Shown here: positions 48,901-57,476 of the stretch, piece after piece
How the letters are laid out: each line of letters begins with the position of its first letter
Numbering within the stretch: the stretch's first letter is position 1
Origin: Nematostella vectensis
Taxonomy: Eukaryota > Cnidaria > Anthozoa > Actiniaria > Edwardsiidae
Direction of reading: 5' to 3'
Assembly: GCF_932526225.1 (NCBI RefSeq)
Contig: NC_064048.1
Span: forward strand, 7,173,015 to 7,237,014
DNA: 64,000 nucleotides
Made by a program: the position numbers and the translations under genes
Notes under the pieces: generated by a model
What the model was told of the DNA's origin: nothing
The model's database searches: none
The model's input: the letters and a program-made list of their open reading frames with translations, nothing else

Positions 48901-51900
48901 ACGATGTTTCTTAAATGAAAAAAATATATATTTTTTTATTTTGTTGACGTCAGCATAATTTTGCTTCTAGTGACGTCATTGATGACGTCACAATCACGTG
49001 ACTATATTGGTGCACCCCCTTGACACCTTCATGACACATACCAAGATTGGTTGACATATGATGTTTCTTTCATGAGATATGGATATTTTTTGTTCTTAAT
49101 GAAATCGGCAAAAACTATTCGGAATAGTTTTGCTTTTAGTGACGTCATTGCTGATGTCACAAATCACGTTACCATATTTTTGCACCCCTCTTGACACAAA
49201 AATGACACCTGCTAAGTTTGGTGGTGAAACAATGTTTCTTCCAAGAGATATGAATGTATTTGCTGTTAATCACGTTTTTATTCAGGCTGAAGTGTGATAA
49301 GTTATTTTGTTTTATATCAGCGACTCTTTTGAATTATAGGGTGGAAATGCGCTTGTATGGCATTTTACGGGCTTCGAGATTGTAGACTTTAATTAGACGG
49401 AAGTCAGGTTATTGCATGTGGAGCATGGAGGCAGTATAGAATGAGGATCAGTTCTGAACCAATTTTATTCACCCGTATCATACCAATTACAGGGTTTTAA
49501 TGAAAATTTAATTTTCCTTCAGTTTTAACAAACTTATACGAAAAGCGCCAACAGCTGCTTATAAAATTATTTCCGATTGCCAAGACTGATTGCTTAAACC
49601 AGGGAAATGCGCACTTCCCTGCTTAAACTCTTCTGTTGAAACGCAGTTGTATCAATCTTCTTTATTTCAATTCTGCCTCTGTAACAACCACACTAGTGTC
49701 TTATTCGCTTACACCTTTTAATTCAACGCTTAAAGATTTTTTTAAGAAAATATGAATCTATCATATGTATCGTTCTGGCTGGAATGATTGGTAACCTTGT
49801 TCTCTTCTTGGACCGCGAGAGAAGATGGAAAATCATACATTCATTCATGAGCATTAGCTGTTTTTGATATATTGTTGTTGGCTCTTGCCTAGTTCTTTTT
49901 CTCGAAACCAACTTCACGTTCGATGAGCCTGATAAACAGGTTTTATGTTTCATTGTTATCTCGTTTCAGCGGACTTCGATCAAAAAGAAATATGATACAT
50001 TTGAACTTGGCTATCAACGTTGGCATTGTGCAAGTGATCTTTCTCGCTGGGATAGAGGCCACTTCAAATCTGGTGAGGCCTGTTCACATAGTTAGACATC
50101 CACGTGAACCCAGATCTAGACACCCACGTGTACATAGGCACTCAACGTGAACACAGCTTGGCACCAAAGTGTACATAGTTAGGCACTCAAGTGAACACAT
50201 CTAGATACCCACGTGTCACCCACGTGAACACAGCTAGACACCCTCCTGTACACATAGTTAGGCACCCATATGAACACAGCTTGGCACCCACGTGTACATA
50301 ATTGGGCACCCACGCGAACACAGCTAGACACCCACGTGTACATGGTTAGGCACCCAGGTGAACACATCTAGACACCCACGTGTACATAGTTAGGCACTCA
50401 CGTGAACACAGCTAGACATCCACGTGTGCATAGTTAGGCACCCAGGTGAACACATCTAGACACCCACGTGTACATAGTTAGGCACTCACGTGAACACAGC
50501 TAGACACCCACGTGTACATAGTTAGGCACTCACGTGAACACAGCTAGACATCCACGTGTGCATAGTTAGGCACCCAGGTGAACACATCTAGACACCCACG
50601 TGTACATAGTTAGGCACCCAGGTGAACACATCTAGACACCCACGTGTACATAGTTAGGCACTCACGTGAACACAGCTAGACATCCACGTGTACATAGTTA
50701 GGCACCCCTGGAGCATTATTTTAGCACCCTCTGTTTTCTCTATGTTTGCAGGTGGTTTGCCGCATAGTCGCCGCCTTTCTTCACTATTTCTGCTTGACTT
50801 CGTTTGCGTGGATGTTGGTCGAGGGAGTATTCCTTTACATTATGGTCGTCAATGTGTTTGAGAGCCACAAAGATCACATGAAGGTCTATCTTGGGTGTTC
50901 CTATGGTATGGAAACTCGGGTGGTGCTTTAAGTAGCTCTGCCAGCCACCATTTTTTCATCCTTCCAGCTAGCTAGCAGAAACAAAACCCTTTTTGATCGG
51001 CTTAAATCCTAGCCTCCTAGGAGAAAGTGCGGAGAAAAAAGACTAAGTAGAATAAGAGAGGGAATGCAGCACTTCCGGTTTCTCATTTCAGTTTTTTTAT
51101 CACAGGAAACCCGATGAGTTTTTTCTCTTTTTTTTTTCTCTCTTTGCCCTTTGAGATGCCTGCGGAGGAGGCTAGGCTACATCCGCTTATTCTTGGCTGA
51201 TTTCTCACGATTGAGTTTATTTTGTAATTTGAACTTCAAATACTGAGATGGAGGGGGGCGGGGAATCGAAAAAATAGATTGATATAGACTATGCGGATGT
51301 TATGGGGGCGGCGATGGTAGACTGATATAGACTATGCGGATGTTATGGGGGCGGCCATGGTAGACTGATATAGACTATGCGGATGTTATGGGGGCGGCGA
51401 TAGTAGACTGATATAGACTATGCGGATGTTATGGGGGCGGCGATGGTAGACTGATATAGACTATGCGGATGTTATGGGGGCGGCGATGGTAGACTGATAT
51501 AGACTATGCGGATGTTATGGGGGCGGCGATGGTTGACTGATATAGACTATGCGGATGTTATGGGGGCGGCGATGGTTGACTGATATAGACTATGCGGATG
51601 TTATGGGGGCGGCGATGGTAGACTGATACAGACTATGCGGATGTTATGGGGGCGGCGATGGTAGACTGATATAGACTATGCGGATGTTATGGGGGCGGCG
51701 ATGGTAGACTGATATAGACTATGCGGATGTTATGGGGGCGGCGATGGTTGACTGATATAGACTATGCGGATGTTATGGGGGCGGCGATGGTAGACTGATA
51801 CAGACTATGCGGATGTTATGGGGGCGGCGATGGTAGACTGATATAGACTATGCGGATGTTATGGGGGCGGCGATGGTAGACTGATATAGACTATGCGGAT

Positions 51901-54900
51901 GTTATGGGGGCGGCGATGGTAGACTGATATAGACTATGCTGATGTTATGGGGGCGGCGATGGTAGACTGATAAAGACTATGCGGATGTTATGGGGGCGGC
52001 GATGGTAGACTGTAAAGACTATGCGGATGTTATGGGGGCGGCGATGGTAGACTGAAATAGACTATGCGGATGTTATGGGGGCGGCGATGGTTGACTGATA
52101 TAGACTATGCGGATGTTATGGGGGCGGCGATGAATGAAATTTATGCTGATGATTGTTACTGTTTTCTAGGTATCCCAGCAGTCATTGTCATCATCTCAGC
52201 AAGCATAGCTTACGAAGGCTACGGTACAAACTCCATGTAAGGCAGACTACGGTACAAACTCCATTTAAAGCCGAGTACTTAACAGATAATGCAACGCGAG
52301 CACCTATAAAAAAAATTCACCAGCATGCGAGCCATTTCCTTTTACTGCGAGGGGTCATAATAGGACCTTGCACTAGTCATTCCATGTCTTATCACTACTA
52401 TACACTAAAGTCCTGTATTGGTTCATTACTTGTGCAGATGCTGGCTATCGATTGACGGTGGAGTCATCTACGCTTTTGTGGGACCTGCACTCACGTGTAT
52501 CTTGGTGAGGCCCTGAATATACTGTGAATATGAAGTATATACCTATTTCAAATAAGGGTGCATTCGGATAATTCACATGTAGCCCGAAGTGCCTTATGGG
52601 TATCACATAAATAAGAACATAGGTGAAAAGAAAACAAATCCATGTTTGCAGAGGTGTAGCGTTTTTGTTTATGTGCCTGTATTTTATGGCTATCCAAGAC
52701 CAGGGTCCATTTATGCGTTACCCATTAGCCATTGCGGCTTCCGATACATGGATTCTCGATGACAACCATATTTTGAATAGATGTAATTATGATCACAAAG
52801 CATTTTGTACCAATTTCACAAAGCACCCCAACGATGTTTTACTTCAAAATTCATATGAAAATACTATCAACCTTATTTAATGTGCGTACCGTCCTGTTCT
52901 GTAGTTTTCTTCTTAATTTGTGTTCTTTTCTCACAACATTAAGAGAATGTTAGCCAATTAAGATGCGAGAAGTACATCTTTGATTGACAAAGCCAGGAGG
53001 AGTCTCCCGACTTGCGAAGTTTATGTCAATCATTCACGTTTCTCGCCTCATGATTGGCGCTTAACAAAATTGTCACGATAATCACACATGATAAATGATT
53101 TGTGTGTATTCATAGTGATCTAGTCATCATTCTCAACACTTTTTATGTAAGCACTTCCTTTCTCTTACTTCTGGGGGGAAATTCCAAGTTGTAAGTTAAA
53201 GGCTCTTATCAGAAAAGATTGACGCTTAATTCACAAAATTGTCAGGATAACCACATATGATAAAATATATTTGTGTAATCAAAGTGATTTGGTCATCATT
53301 CTCAACTTTTTTTTATGTAAGCACTTCCTTTCTCTTACTTCTGGGGAAAAAAGTCAAATTTGTAAATTTAAAGGCTTATCAAAATGTCGTCTTTTTCAGG
53401 TGAACACAATCATTCTTATTCTGGTGATCAAGGAAATCATTCAAGTGCAGAAGAAGAGCGCGACTGGTGACAAGTCCAACATCAGCATGATAAGGTGACC
53501 ATCCACGTGATCTACCACGTGACCTTTATCACGTCGGGTGTCGGACGCACATGACTGGTCACGTGATTCACAAGTCACGTCATATACGTCTGATTAGATA
53601 ACATGACCCCCTATAGGAGATGATTAACATGACTACCATCACGCCCAAGCAATCACCCACGTGACCACCCGAGCTGTTACCCTGTCCAGACATCAGTAGC
53701 GTGACGTTTGAGTCACGCCACATGACCTTTGTGTCAATCGAAATCGTGATCCTTAACTTATTGGCTAACTTTCTTTAGAATTTGTATTGGTCACGGTGGC
53801 AAATGTCGTACTTGCTATAAGAAACCCAAGTAATAGAAAGCCCTGAATTGCAGGCTTAGTGACATTGAGAACAGTGCTGAGTCGCTGTCAGTTTGAGATC
53901 AAAAGCTGTTTTCTCCTCAGGTCAGGTGTCAAGTCCGCGTTCGTTCTCTTACCGCTACTTGGGCTCACGTGGTTGTTCGGTGTACTCGCTCTTGGAGAGG
54001 GCGCCATAATTATGCAGTATTTATTTGCCTTATCTAACTCATTGCAGGTATGAAAGCTAGCTGTGGCAATATGCCAATATATCGCTGCGTCATCTTTTTT
54101 GGGAATATTCCATTCCAGCTATACGTTTGCGCGCGCATAACCATAGAAACCTACCTCAACTACCAGAATGCAGCGCGCGCTTTTTAAGCTCACATCAAAC
54201 GAAGCGCGCGCTGCATGCCGGTAGTTAGGTGGTGAGTGCGCGCGCAAATGTATAGCTAGAATGGCCTATTATTTATGGCCTGTTATTTATTACCGAAGCG
54301 TCTATTGGGATTTATTACTGAAGCGTCTATTAGGCTTTAAAAGATATAGAAATAGAATACCTCTCGCACGCTGTCTAGCTTTTGTCACTGTCATTCAATC
54401 TAACGGAATTACATCTGGTGCTTTTTTATTGGTCGGCCCCTTGTGGAGAGGTGGCGGGTTTTGATTGACGGAAGCCAGGAGGCGATTTAACTGTTGAAAA
54501 TTGTCGGCGAGAGATCGCAGAAACTGGAAAACGGCAGTAACTCTTTCTGTTTTCTCTTCTTTTTAGGGGTTCTTTATTTTTATTCTTCATTGTGCACTCA
54601 ATTCTGAGGTACGGAATAAAATGATTATGTTAATTGTTTGTCATTTTACCTAGTACTTTCCTTTTGTTAAAATTCATATTATTTTGTTTGGAACCAGAGA
54701 TTCAGATCGGTTCCTTATGCAAATGCTCAATATACATTAGATTTAATTGCACACTTGCCCATTGTCACTGCCAATAATTTTCATCGAAAATACTATACCC
54801 TATACTATCGACGTACATGACGTGGTAAATAACAGTGTGACGAGCTTTAGCGTGGCCACATTGATATCGCACGCTAGGCTAACTTTTTTAAAACTTTGTA

Positions 54901-56053
54901 TGCTGGTAGCCATGATAGCGCTAGTCGCATTACAAAGTACTGTCAGTCGCAGTACAAAATCATTTTCATTCATAATCAAAATCACAATCACTTTTGCTGT
55001 CACGTTCTTAAGGTACGAAGAGCGTTGGCGCGCATGCGTGAGGTCTGGTTCAGTCGTCATGGCAACCTACTAGCGAGCACCTCGTCAACACCATCTCGAC
55101 AAAAAAGCGGCCTAAGCACAACGGACAAAACAGCCAACTATCTAACCAAGGTGAATATTACTCTGTCATCAGTTTTGCCTTGAAGCAGATCCTGTGACGT
55201 ATTCAAAATAAGAAAACGTATTGTAGGGACTAACTCGTTAACACCTTTTTCCCCACCACCAAGTTAAGAAATAGGAAAGAATATCTCTATGGTACAGGTG
55301 GTGACTAAAGGCTGATTTAAACAGCACGATTTAGTCGTATGCGACTCGCCCGCGACACCTCTACAACTCGAGTCGCAGAGTGAAAATCAGCCTACGACTT
55401 CGCTACGATTCTCGACTATGAAAGTCGTAGCGTGTAGTTAAGGGCTAAGACATGTCGTAGGCAGGTCGCATACGACTAAATGGTGCTGTCTAAATCGGCC
55501 TTATCAATTCTGCTGAGTCGTAATTAAGTAGTGTCCTCACTCGTTTGCTATCCATGCGTCATACGTAAGTGCTTTGTCGACCTGTAATTTGTAGGAAACC
55601 GATCTTGCCTCCAGGACGAGCGACCGGAAGTCATCCTACAACCAACTCAATGCGGACAACCGGAAGCTGAACGACTCTGGAAACGAGGCTATGATAATGA
55701 GGATGCATGACCATTACCCAAGAGACTCATCGGACGAATTTAAACAGCCAATAACAAGGCAACTTGAATGTAAACCGGAAGTGAAAACTGCTCATTTGCC
55801 AAGCTCTCTAGGTAGAACAGACACTGAGGGGTGGGTTAAAGACGCTGGTTACCATAGAAACAGCGGAGGGAAAGGTAGCCTTCCTGGGGTTGGAAAGAGA
55901 AGTATATCCCCGATTGCTCCGGCACCTGGTCGACTTCCACCACTAAAGAACGCGCCGAGCGCTCAGTTGTCAAGGAGACCTCTTAGCGCTAAATCAAAGA
56001 GTAAAAAGATAAAAGCCATAGTGCAGCCTTCAACAGGGGTTGCGAATACTTAA
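32880..56053 (+). CDS. Adhesion GPCR with signal peptide, CBM14 chitin-binding, PA14, GAIN/GPS and 7TM domains
   Basis: Exons: 32880-32930, 33546-33576, 34954-35130, 36415-36721, 37099-37274, 37913-37959, 39458-39541, 39696-39870, 40147-40257, 40549-40621, 41086-41176, about 41925-41971, 42495-42621, 44105-44208, 49970-50072, 50752-50905, 52170-52236, 52438-52504, 53400-53494, 53921-54047, 54567-54608, 55013-55150, 55595-56053. All phases agree, giving about 950 residues. Signal peptide 1-17; CBM14 about 28-85 with four of six cysteines; PA14 about 87-247 (FYGQRLRGYLKAPISGPYVF and CDDRCQVWL); GAIN about 250-490 ending in GPS; TM1 LSIITYVGCALSLLG; TM2 NMIHLNLAINVG; TM3 LHYFCLTSFAWMLVEG; TM6 LLGLTWLFGVLA; basic, Ser-rich tail. 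The exon at 41.9 kb is uncertain (see its entry). Its likely role is sensing an extracellular carbohydrate or matrix ligand with tethered-agonist signalling; the ligand is inference. The alternative is two genes split between 37274 and 39458, but a phase-compatible linking exon and the lack of a second signal peptide favour one. Confidence 0.85.
33540..35130 (+). other. CBM14-like chitin-binding domain exons of the adhesion GPCR
   Basis: Exon 34954-35130 encodes CQGRPIGNYADNEDCRAFYQC, then a tail ending in FASDVDCP. Spacing C-x13-C-x5-C matches the first three cysteines of peritrophin-A (CBM14) domains. In place of the CP.G...F cysteine there is ATGVMYD, and a second cysteine is also missing. 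In the known fold the fourth and fifth cysteines pair with each other, so exactly one disulfide appears lost. Confidence 0.75.
33955..34515. repeat. 54-bp minisatellite, about 10 units, in an adhesion GPCR intron
   Basis: The unit contains CCTGAAGACTGATTTTCAGT and ACTCGGATAACTCGAATTGT. It is 54 bp, so one frame stays open for all copies on the minus strand (repeat MTENQSSGHETIRVIRVE). Copies differ by only one or two bases. It lies in the intron between 33576 and 34954; the antisense ORF is most likely a by-product of the 3-divisible period. Confidence 0.93.
35205..35960. repeat. (CAT)n microsatellite with a recurrent spacer cassette
   Basis: CAT runs of 4 to about 22 units are separated about 12 times by the near-constant spacer ATAACCTTTATTCTAAA. 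Some runs also contain AAC or ATT units. It lies in the adhesion GPCR intron between 35130 and 36415. ORFs of Met or Ile runs through it are artefacts. Confidence 0.95.
37340..37502. mobile_element. MITE, family E copy 2
   Basis: It starts CAGGCGCATAC and ends CCAATCCTGGGTACGCGCCTG, with a C tract inside. It lies in an intron of the adhesion GPCR. Confidence 0.75.
37528..37790. mobile_element. Dispersed element, family F copy 1 (partial)
   Basis: It contains AAATCAACACAAGATTGACA, GTTTTACGCCTCTGTGAAAAC and AGTTTCGCTGACGTTT. The same blocks, partly inverted, bound the composite element at 59524-60067. Confidence 0.5.
38950..39201 (-). other. Small antisense ORF in a GC-rich intronic spot (uncertain)
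   Basis: From a CAAAATGGCGGCC start context it reads an Ala/Arg-rich N-terminus, a hydrophobic segment (GRIILLFMMYCVYCML) and a Cys-containing tail, about 80 residues. The CpG-rich start region (CGCGGCTCTCTCGCCGCGG) is unlike the surrounding intron. No family is recognised. It may be the first exon of an antisense gene or chance. Confidence 0.25.
39240..39320. repeat. Short tandem repeat (GAGTACGTCGTTACTG)
   Basis: About three units of 28-29 bp, GAGT(A/T)CGTCG(T/A)TACTG(A/G)GTACGCCT, in an adhesion GPCR intron. Confidence 0.75.
41904..41971 (+). other. GAIN/GPS exon with in-frame TAA beside its only AG acceptor
   Basis: The frame that joins in phase to the GPS exon at 42495 reads SSPSLYDFNGYNVWCFEVRA and supplies the first GPS cysteine. 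The donor at 972 (GTAAAA) is good. The only AG upstream (901-903, CAG) is immediately followed by TAA in this frame, since the previous exon ends in phase 0 at 41176. Either the acceptor is non-canonical (for example the TG at 41923-41924 after a pyrimidine tract, giving exon 41925-41971), or the allele or assembly carries a stop. Confidence 0.6.
42568..42579 (+). other. GPS autoproteolysis site and start of the tethered agonist
   Basis: CTCNHLTSFAVLM matches the GPS consensus. Cleavage is expected between Leu (codon 42571-42573) and Thr (42574-42576), leaving TSFAVLM as the new N-terminus. The upstream Trp and Cys (KWSSEGC) are also present, so cleavage looks feasible. Confidence 0.85.
42650..43690. 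repeat. ~1 kb (CAC/CAT)n trinucleotide array
   Basis: Nearly uninterrupted CAY triplets, with CAC-rich and CAT-rich blocks alternating and rare CAG/AAC. It begins about 30 bases after the GPS exon donor and fills much of the intron before TM1. Poly-His, poly-Asp and poly-Met/Val ORFs on the two strands are artefacts. Confidence 0.96.
44209..46058. other. Adhesion GPCR intron, left part
   Basis: No exon recognised between TM1 and the nested GPCR. A+T-rich DNA without obvious repeats. Confidence 0.5.
46059..47072 (+). CDS. Class A GPCR, melatonin-receptor-like, nested in an intron of the adhesion GPCR
   Basis: 337 residues, intronless, ATG in a fair context (AGCCATGA). TM1 LIGLVGNFLVLLIAY, TM2 LAFSDMFLL, TM3 ending in NRYFKVVR, TM6 FLVCWIP, TM7 INPFIYGAMNPAFREEYKK. 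NRY instead of DRY and the R.LF..VV.FL.CW.P TM6 stretch recall melatonin receptors, though the TM7 NAxxY of that group is NPxxY here. The TM7 lysine of opsins is absent. Cysteines for the TM3-ECL2 disulfide are present (LVCQF; ILCVQQ). A 15-bp tandem duplication repeats VLTWY at the start of TM5. The gene lies on the same strand within intron 44209-49969 of the adhesion GPCR and needs its own promoter. Ligand not determinable. Confidence 0.9.
   Translation: MNASSFDEGRARLQEQLDSRGEVRITLEILTFCALYLIGLVGNFLVLLIAYSKKGNGNMIFLFIGALAFSDMFLLTTSGVFASPLLFLGYWPFPDLVCQFYGFCIVNCAIASLLLVAATAVNRYFKVVRTNYYRNLFTPRRTKLLICGCWLLAALVPTLFLVRGERYHFHPAKILCVQQNRQEGVLTWYVLTWYVYIIVAMCTIVTSYYKIFRTIRRHQTRVNCMQQNTTGPNIQDIKVTRTLFLTVVAFLVCWIPILIIDNIDDSLGLFSLPREVYLFYSWIGAFSSVINPFIYGAMNPAFREEYKKILRIICAGRNMEVEHEVPMRCVSLSGIEG
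47182..47428. mobile_element. MITE, family A copy 3
   Basis: Left TTAAAGCAGCATTGTCACC, right GGAAGTAAACTGGTGTCATTG. It shares GAATCTATTAGAATCCG and CATCCGCTCT with copy 2 and holds an extra segment in the middle. It lies 110 bases downstream of the nested GPCR stop. Confidence 0.8.
47664..48201. mobile_element. Family C element, copy 4, interrupted by a family G MITE
   Basis: Left TTTTTTATAAGAACGTCC, right GGACGTTCTTATAAAAAA. Inner blocks GTTCTTAACGATGTT and CTTAAAATTTGGTGAAAT match copy 1. Between them sits the complete family G element, so C inserted first. Confidence 0.78.
47903..48069. mobile_element. MITE, family G copy 1 (GCGCGCGCA subterminal palindromes)
   Basis: It starts GCCATTCAAGCCATAAG then TTTGCGCGCGCA, and ends TGCGCGCGCAT...AGCTGGAATGGCC. 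The inner GAATGCAGCGCGCGC and GCGTTGCATGAC blocks are mirrored as well. A second copy is at 54104-54270. Confidence 0.82.
48690..49260. repeat. Four diverged ~155-170 bp tandem repeats with paired TGACGT(C/A) palindromes
   Basis: Three units carry TTAGTGACGTCATxG(A/C)TGA(C/T)GTCAC, then ATCACGT(G/T)AC, GCACCCC, ATGACAC and ACGATGTTTCTT or close variants; the first unit is more decayed. TGACGTCA is the CRE consensus. The repeats lie in the adhesion GPCR intron downstream of the nested GPCR. Confidence 0.75.
49261..49969. other. Intronic DNA before the TM2 exon
   Basis: Nothing recognisable apart from the polypyrimidine tract and CAG acceptor at 49967-49969. Confidence 0.45.
50080..50710. repeat. 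44-bp minisatellite rich in CACGTG (E-box) palindromes
   Basis: About 14 units of TAGACACCCACGTGTACATA plus GTTAGGCACTCACGTGAACA plus CAGC. Each unit has two CACGTG or near-CACGTG sites (CCCACGTGTAC and CTCACGTGAAC). The array fills most of the intron between TM2 (50072) and TM3 (50752). Left-hand units are more degraded. Confidence 0.92.
51250..52133. repeat. 43-bp minisatellite, about 20 units
   Basis: The unit contains ATGCGGATGTTATGGGGGCG and GCGATGGTAGACTGATATAG. Copies are nearly identical, with single-base variants (GTAGACT/GTTGACT, ATATAG/ATACAG) interspersed. It fills the intron between exons 50752-50905 and 52170-52236. Confidence 0.95.
52950..53400. repeat. Tandem duplication of ~180 bp upstream of the TM5-side exon
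   Basis: TTTTTATGTAAGCACTTCCT and the flanking GTCATCATTCTCAAC occur at about 53125-53175 and again at 53295-53345, with ATTGTCA(C/G)GATAA upstream of each. Only the second copy precedes the exon at 53400. Confidence 0.75.
53495..53920. repeat. CACGTGA-rich intron
   Basis: CACGTGA, CACGTGG or TCACGT recur about ten times between 53505 and 53720. There is no fixed period; it may be a decayed relative of the E-box minisatellite. Confidence 0.5.
54104..54270. mobile_element. MITE, family G copy 2
   Basis: The left end ATTCCAGCTATACGTTTGCG and right end CGCAAATGTATAGCTAGAAT are inverted repeats with GCGCGCGCA and AGCGCGCGC palindromes inside. It lies in the intron between the TM6 and TM7 exons. 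Confidence 0.85.
55309..55503. mobile_element. MITE with AAGGCTGATTTAAACAGCAC termini
   Basis: Left AAAGGCTGATTTAAACAGCA, then CGATTTAGTCGTATGCGAC; right GTCGCATACGACTAAAT, then GGTGCTGTCTAAATCGGCCTT. The interior is rich in GTCGTA/TACGAC pairs. It lies in the intron before the last adhesion GPCR exon. Confidence 0.82.
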
Positions 56054-57476
56054 AGATTCAAATGCAAAGTCGCTTCGGCATAATCGGTTGTTCAGTGTAC
56101 AGACTCTCTTTATATATATTACTCCCCAAATGAATGTCACATATGCTCGTCTTATTTTTAGGGTCTAAAATTAGCCCCAAGCGCTATTTCTTAGGGTGTT
56201 TAGAAAATCTTCTATCCCTAAGGGCATCCTCCAGCCCTACCCAAGCAAACTTCTTTTCAAGTCTTGTAAGATTTCCTGTTTTTATACCTATATAAAAATG
56301 AACGGCAGCACCCCTTTAAATTCGCCATGACAGAGGCCTGCTTGATAGGTGTCTTGAGGGTGTTAATACAATCCAAAAAACCGATAATTTGTCTGTTTTT
56401 ACTGCTTTTCCTAAGGGTCTAAATTCTAAAGACCTTACCCTTTTGCTACCCGATGACACAGAATGGAGCGACACGTGACAATGCGCAAAACGCGCTGAAT
56501 TTGAATTATTGCCTTACACAGAGAAAGGACATAACGCGAATTCGCGAATCGTAAAATTCCGCAGCGAATATAGCTTTTTTATGAAATCCGAGCCCTGACT
56601 TATGCCAATAAATTGGTTAAATATTTTTACATAAAATGGCGAAAAACGTTTTTGTCAAGGGTCTCGACAGACGGTATACCAATGAGTTTTTCAAAATTCC
56701 CACGAGACTGCTTGGGTCTTGACTATACGTGATAAACCTGAAGCTGTGCTTCAATGACATACACATATTTAGTTATCAGAGCAGTAACTGTCGAAAAAGG
56801 TTCACAATATCTTGTATCTCGTATCTCTTGTATCTCTAGTACTATTTACTTGAAACTGGAAAATTGCCAGAAAGCAAATTTGTTGCGGGCTATCCTATGA
56901 ACCGTCGCCCCGATCACAATCACGATCAACACTGGGTTCTCAATAATTTCATTTCAATTTCTCAACATTTCAAAACAAAAAATCAGGTGAAATCACACAA
57001 TTGCAATATGGCGGCCGTTGCTGCGAAAAAGGGCGACCAAATAAAAAGGGCAGGAGGGAGGGGAGGTATAAATCCCTAGTCAAGTTTTAAATGAGAAATA
57101 AGATTACCTAAATTTTCAACTGTTTTTATATAAAAGATAACAACTTCAAAGTTATCCGGATTTTTTTCCGTTGCTTGGACCCGAAGCCAAACGATGCTTT
57201 TAAAATAGCTAAAATAGTTCTTACCGGATGTGTTCTGGTCTAGTGGGATTTTACCAGACCATATCAAATTATCGGAAAAGTGCTCATAATGCATAATCCA
57301 TAATGCATAAGGGCATGCACAACTAACATTAACCAGCATATTTAGTAATTCAAGACAGTCGCTCTTCGCTAAGCTGAATGCACTCAGCCAGAAAAAGTGG
57401 AGCATTTCTATGAAATAATTATATTATGTTATCCTCGGCGAACGAGGGACGCTTTTAAACAAGCGAAAATAACAAG
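56054..57476. other. Intergenic, 3' flank of the adhesion GPCR and promoter side of the Ig-MAM gene
   Basis: No exon recognised. AATAAA occurs near 56608 (CCAATAAATTGG), a possible distal poly(A) signal. Short ORFs on both strands have no family features. Confidence 0.45.

Noticed and set aside
57076-57405. 109-codon minus-strand ORF upstream of the Ig-MAM gene
   Set aside because: No recognisable domain or promoter context.
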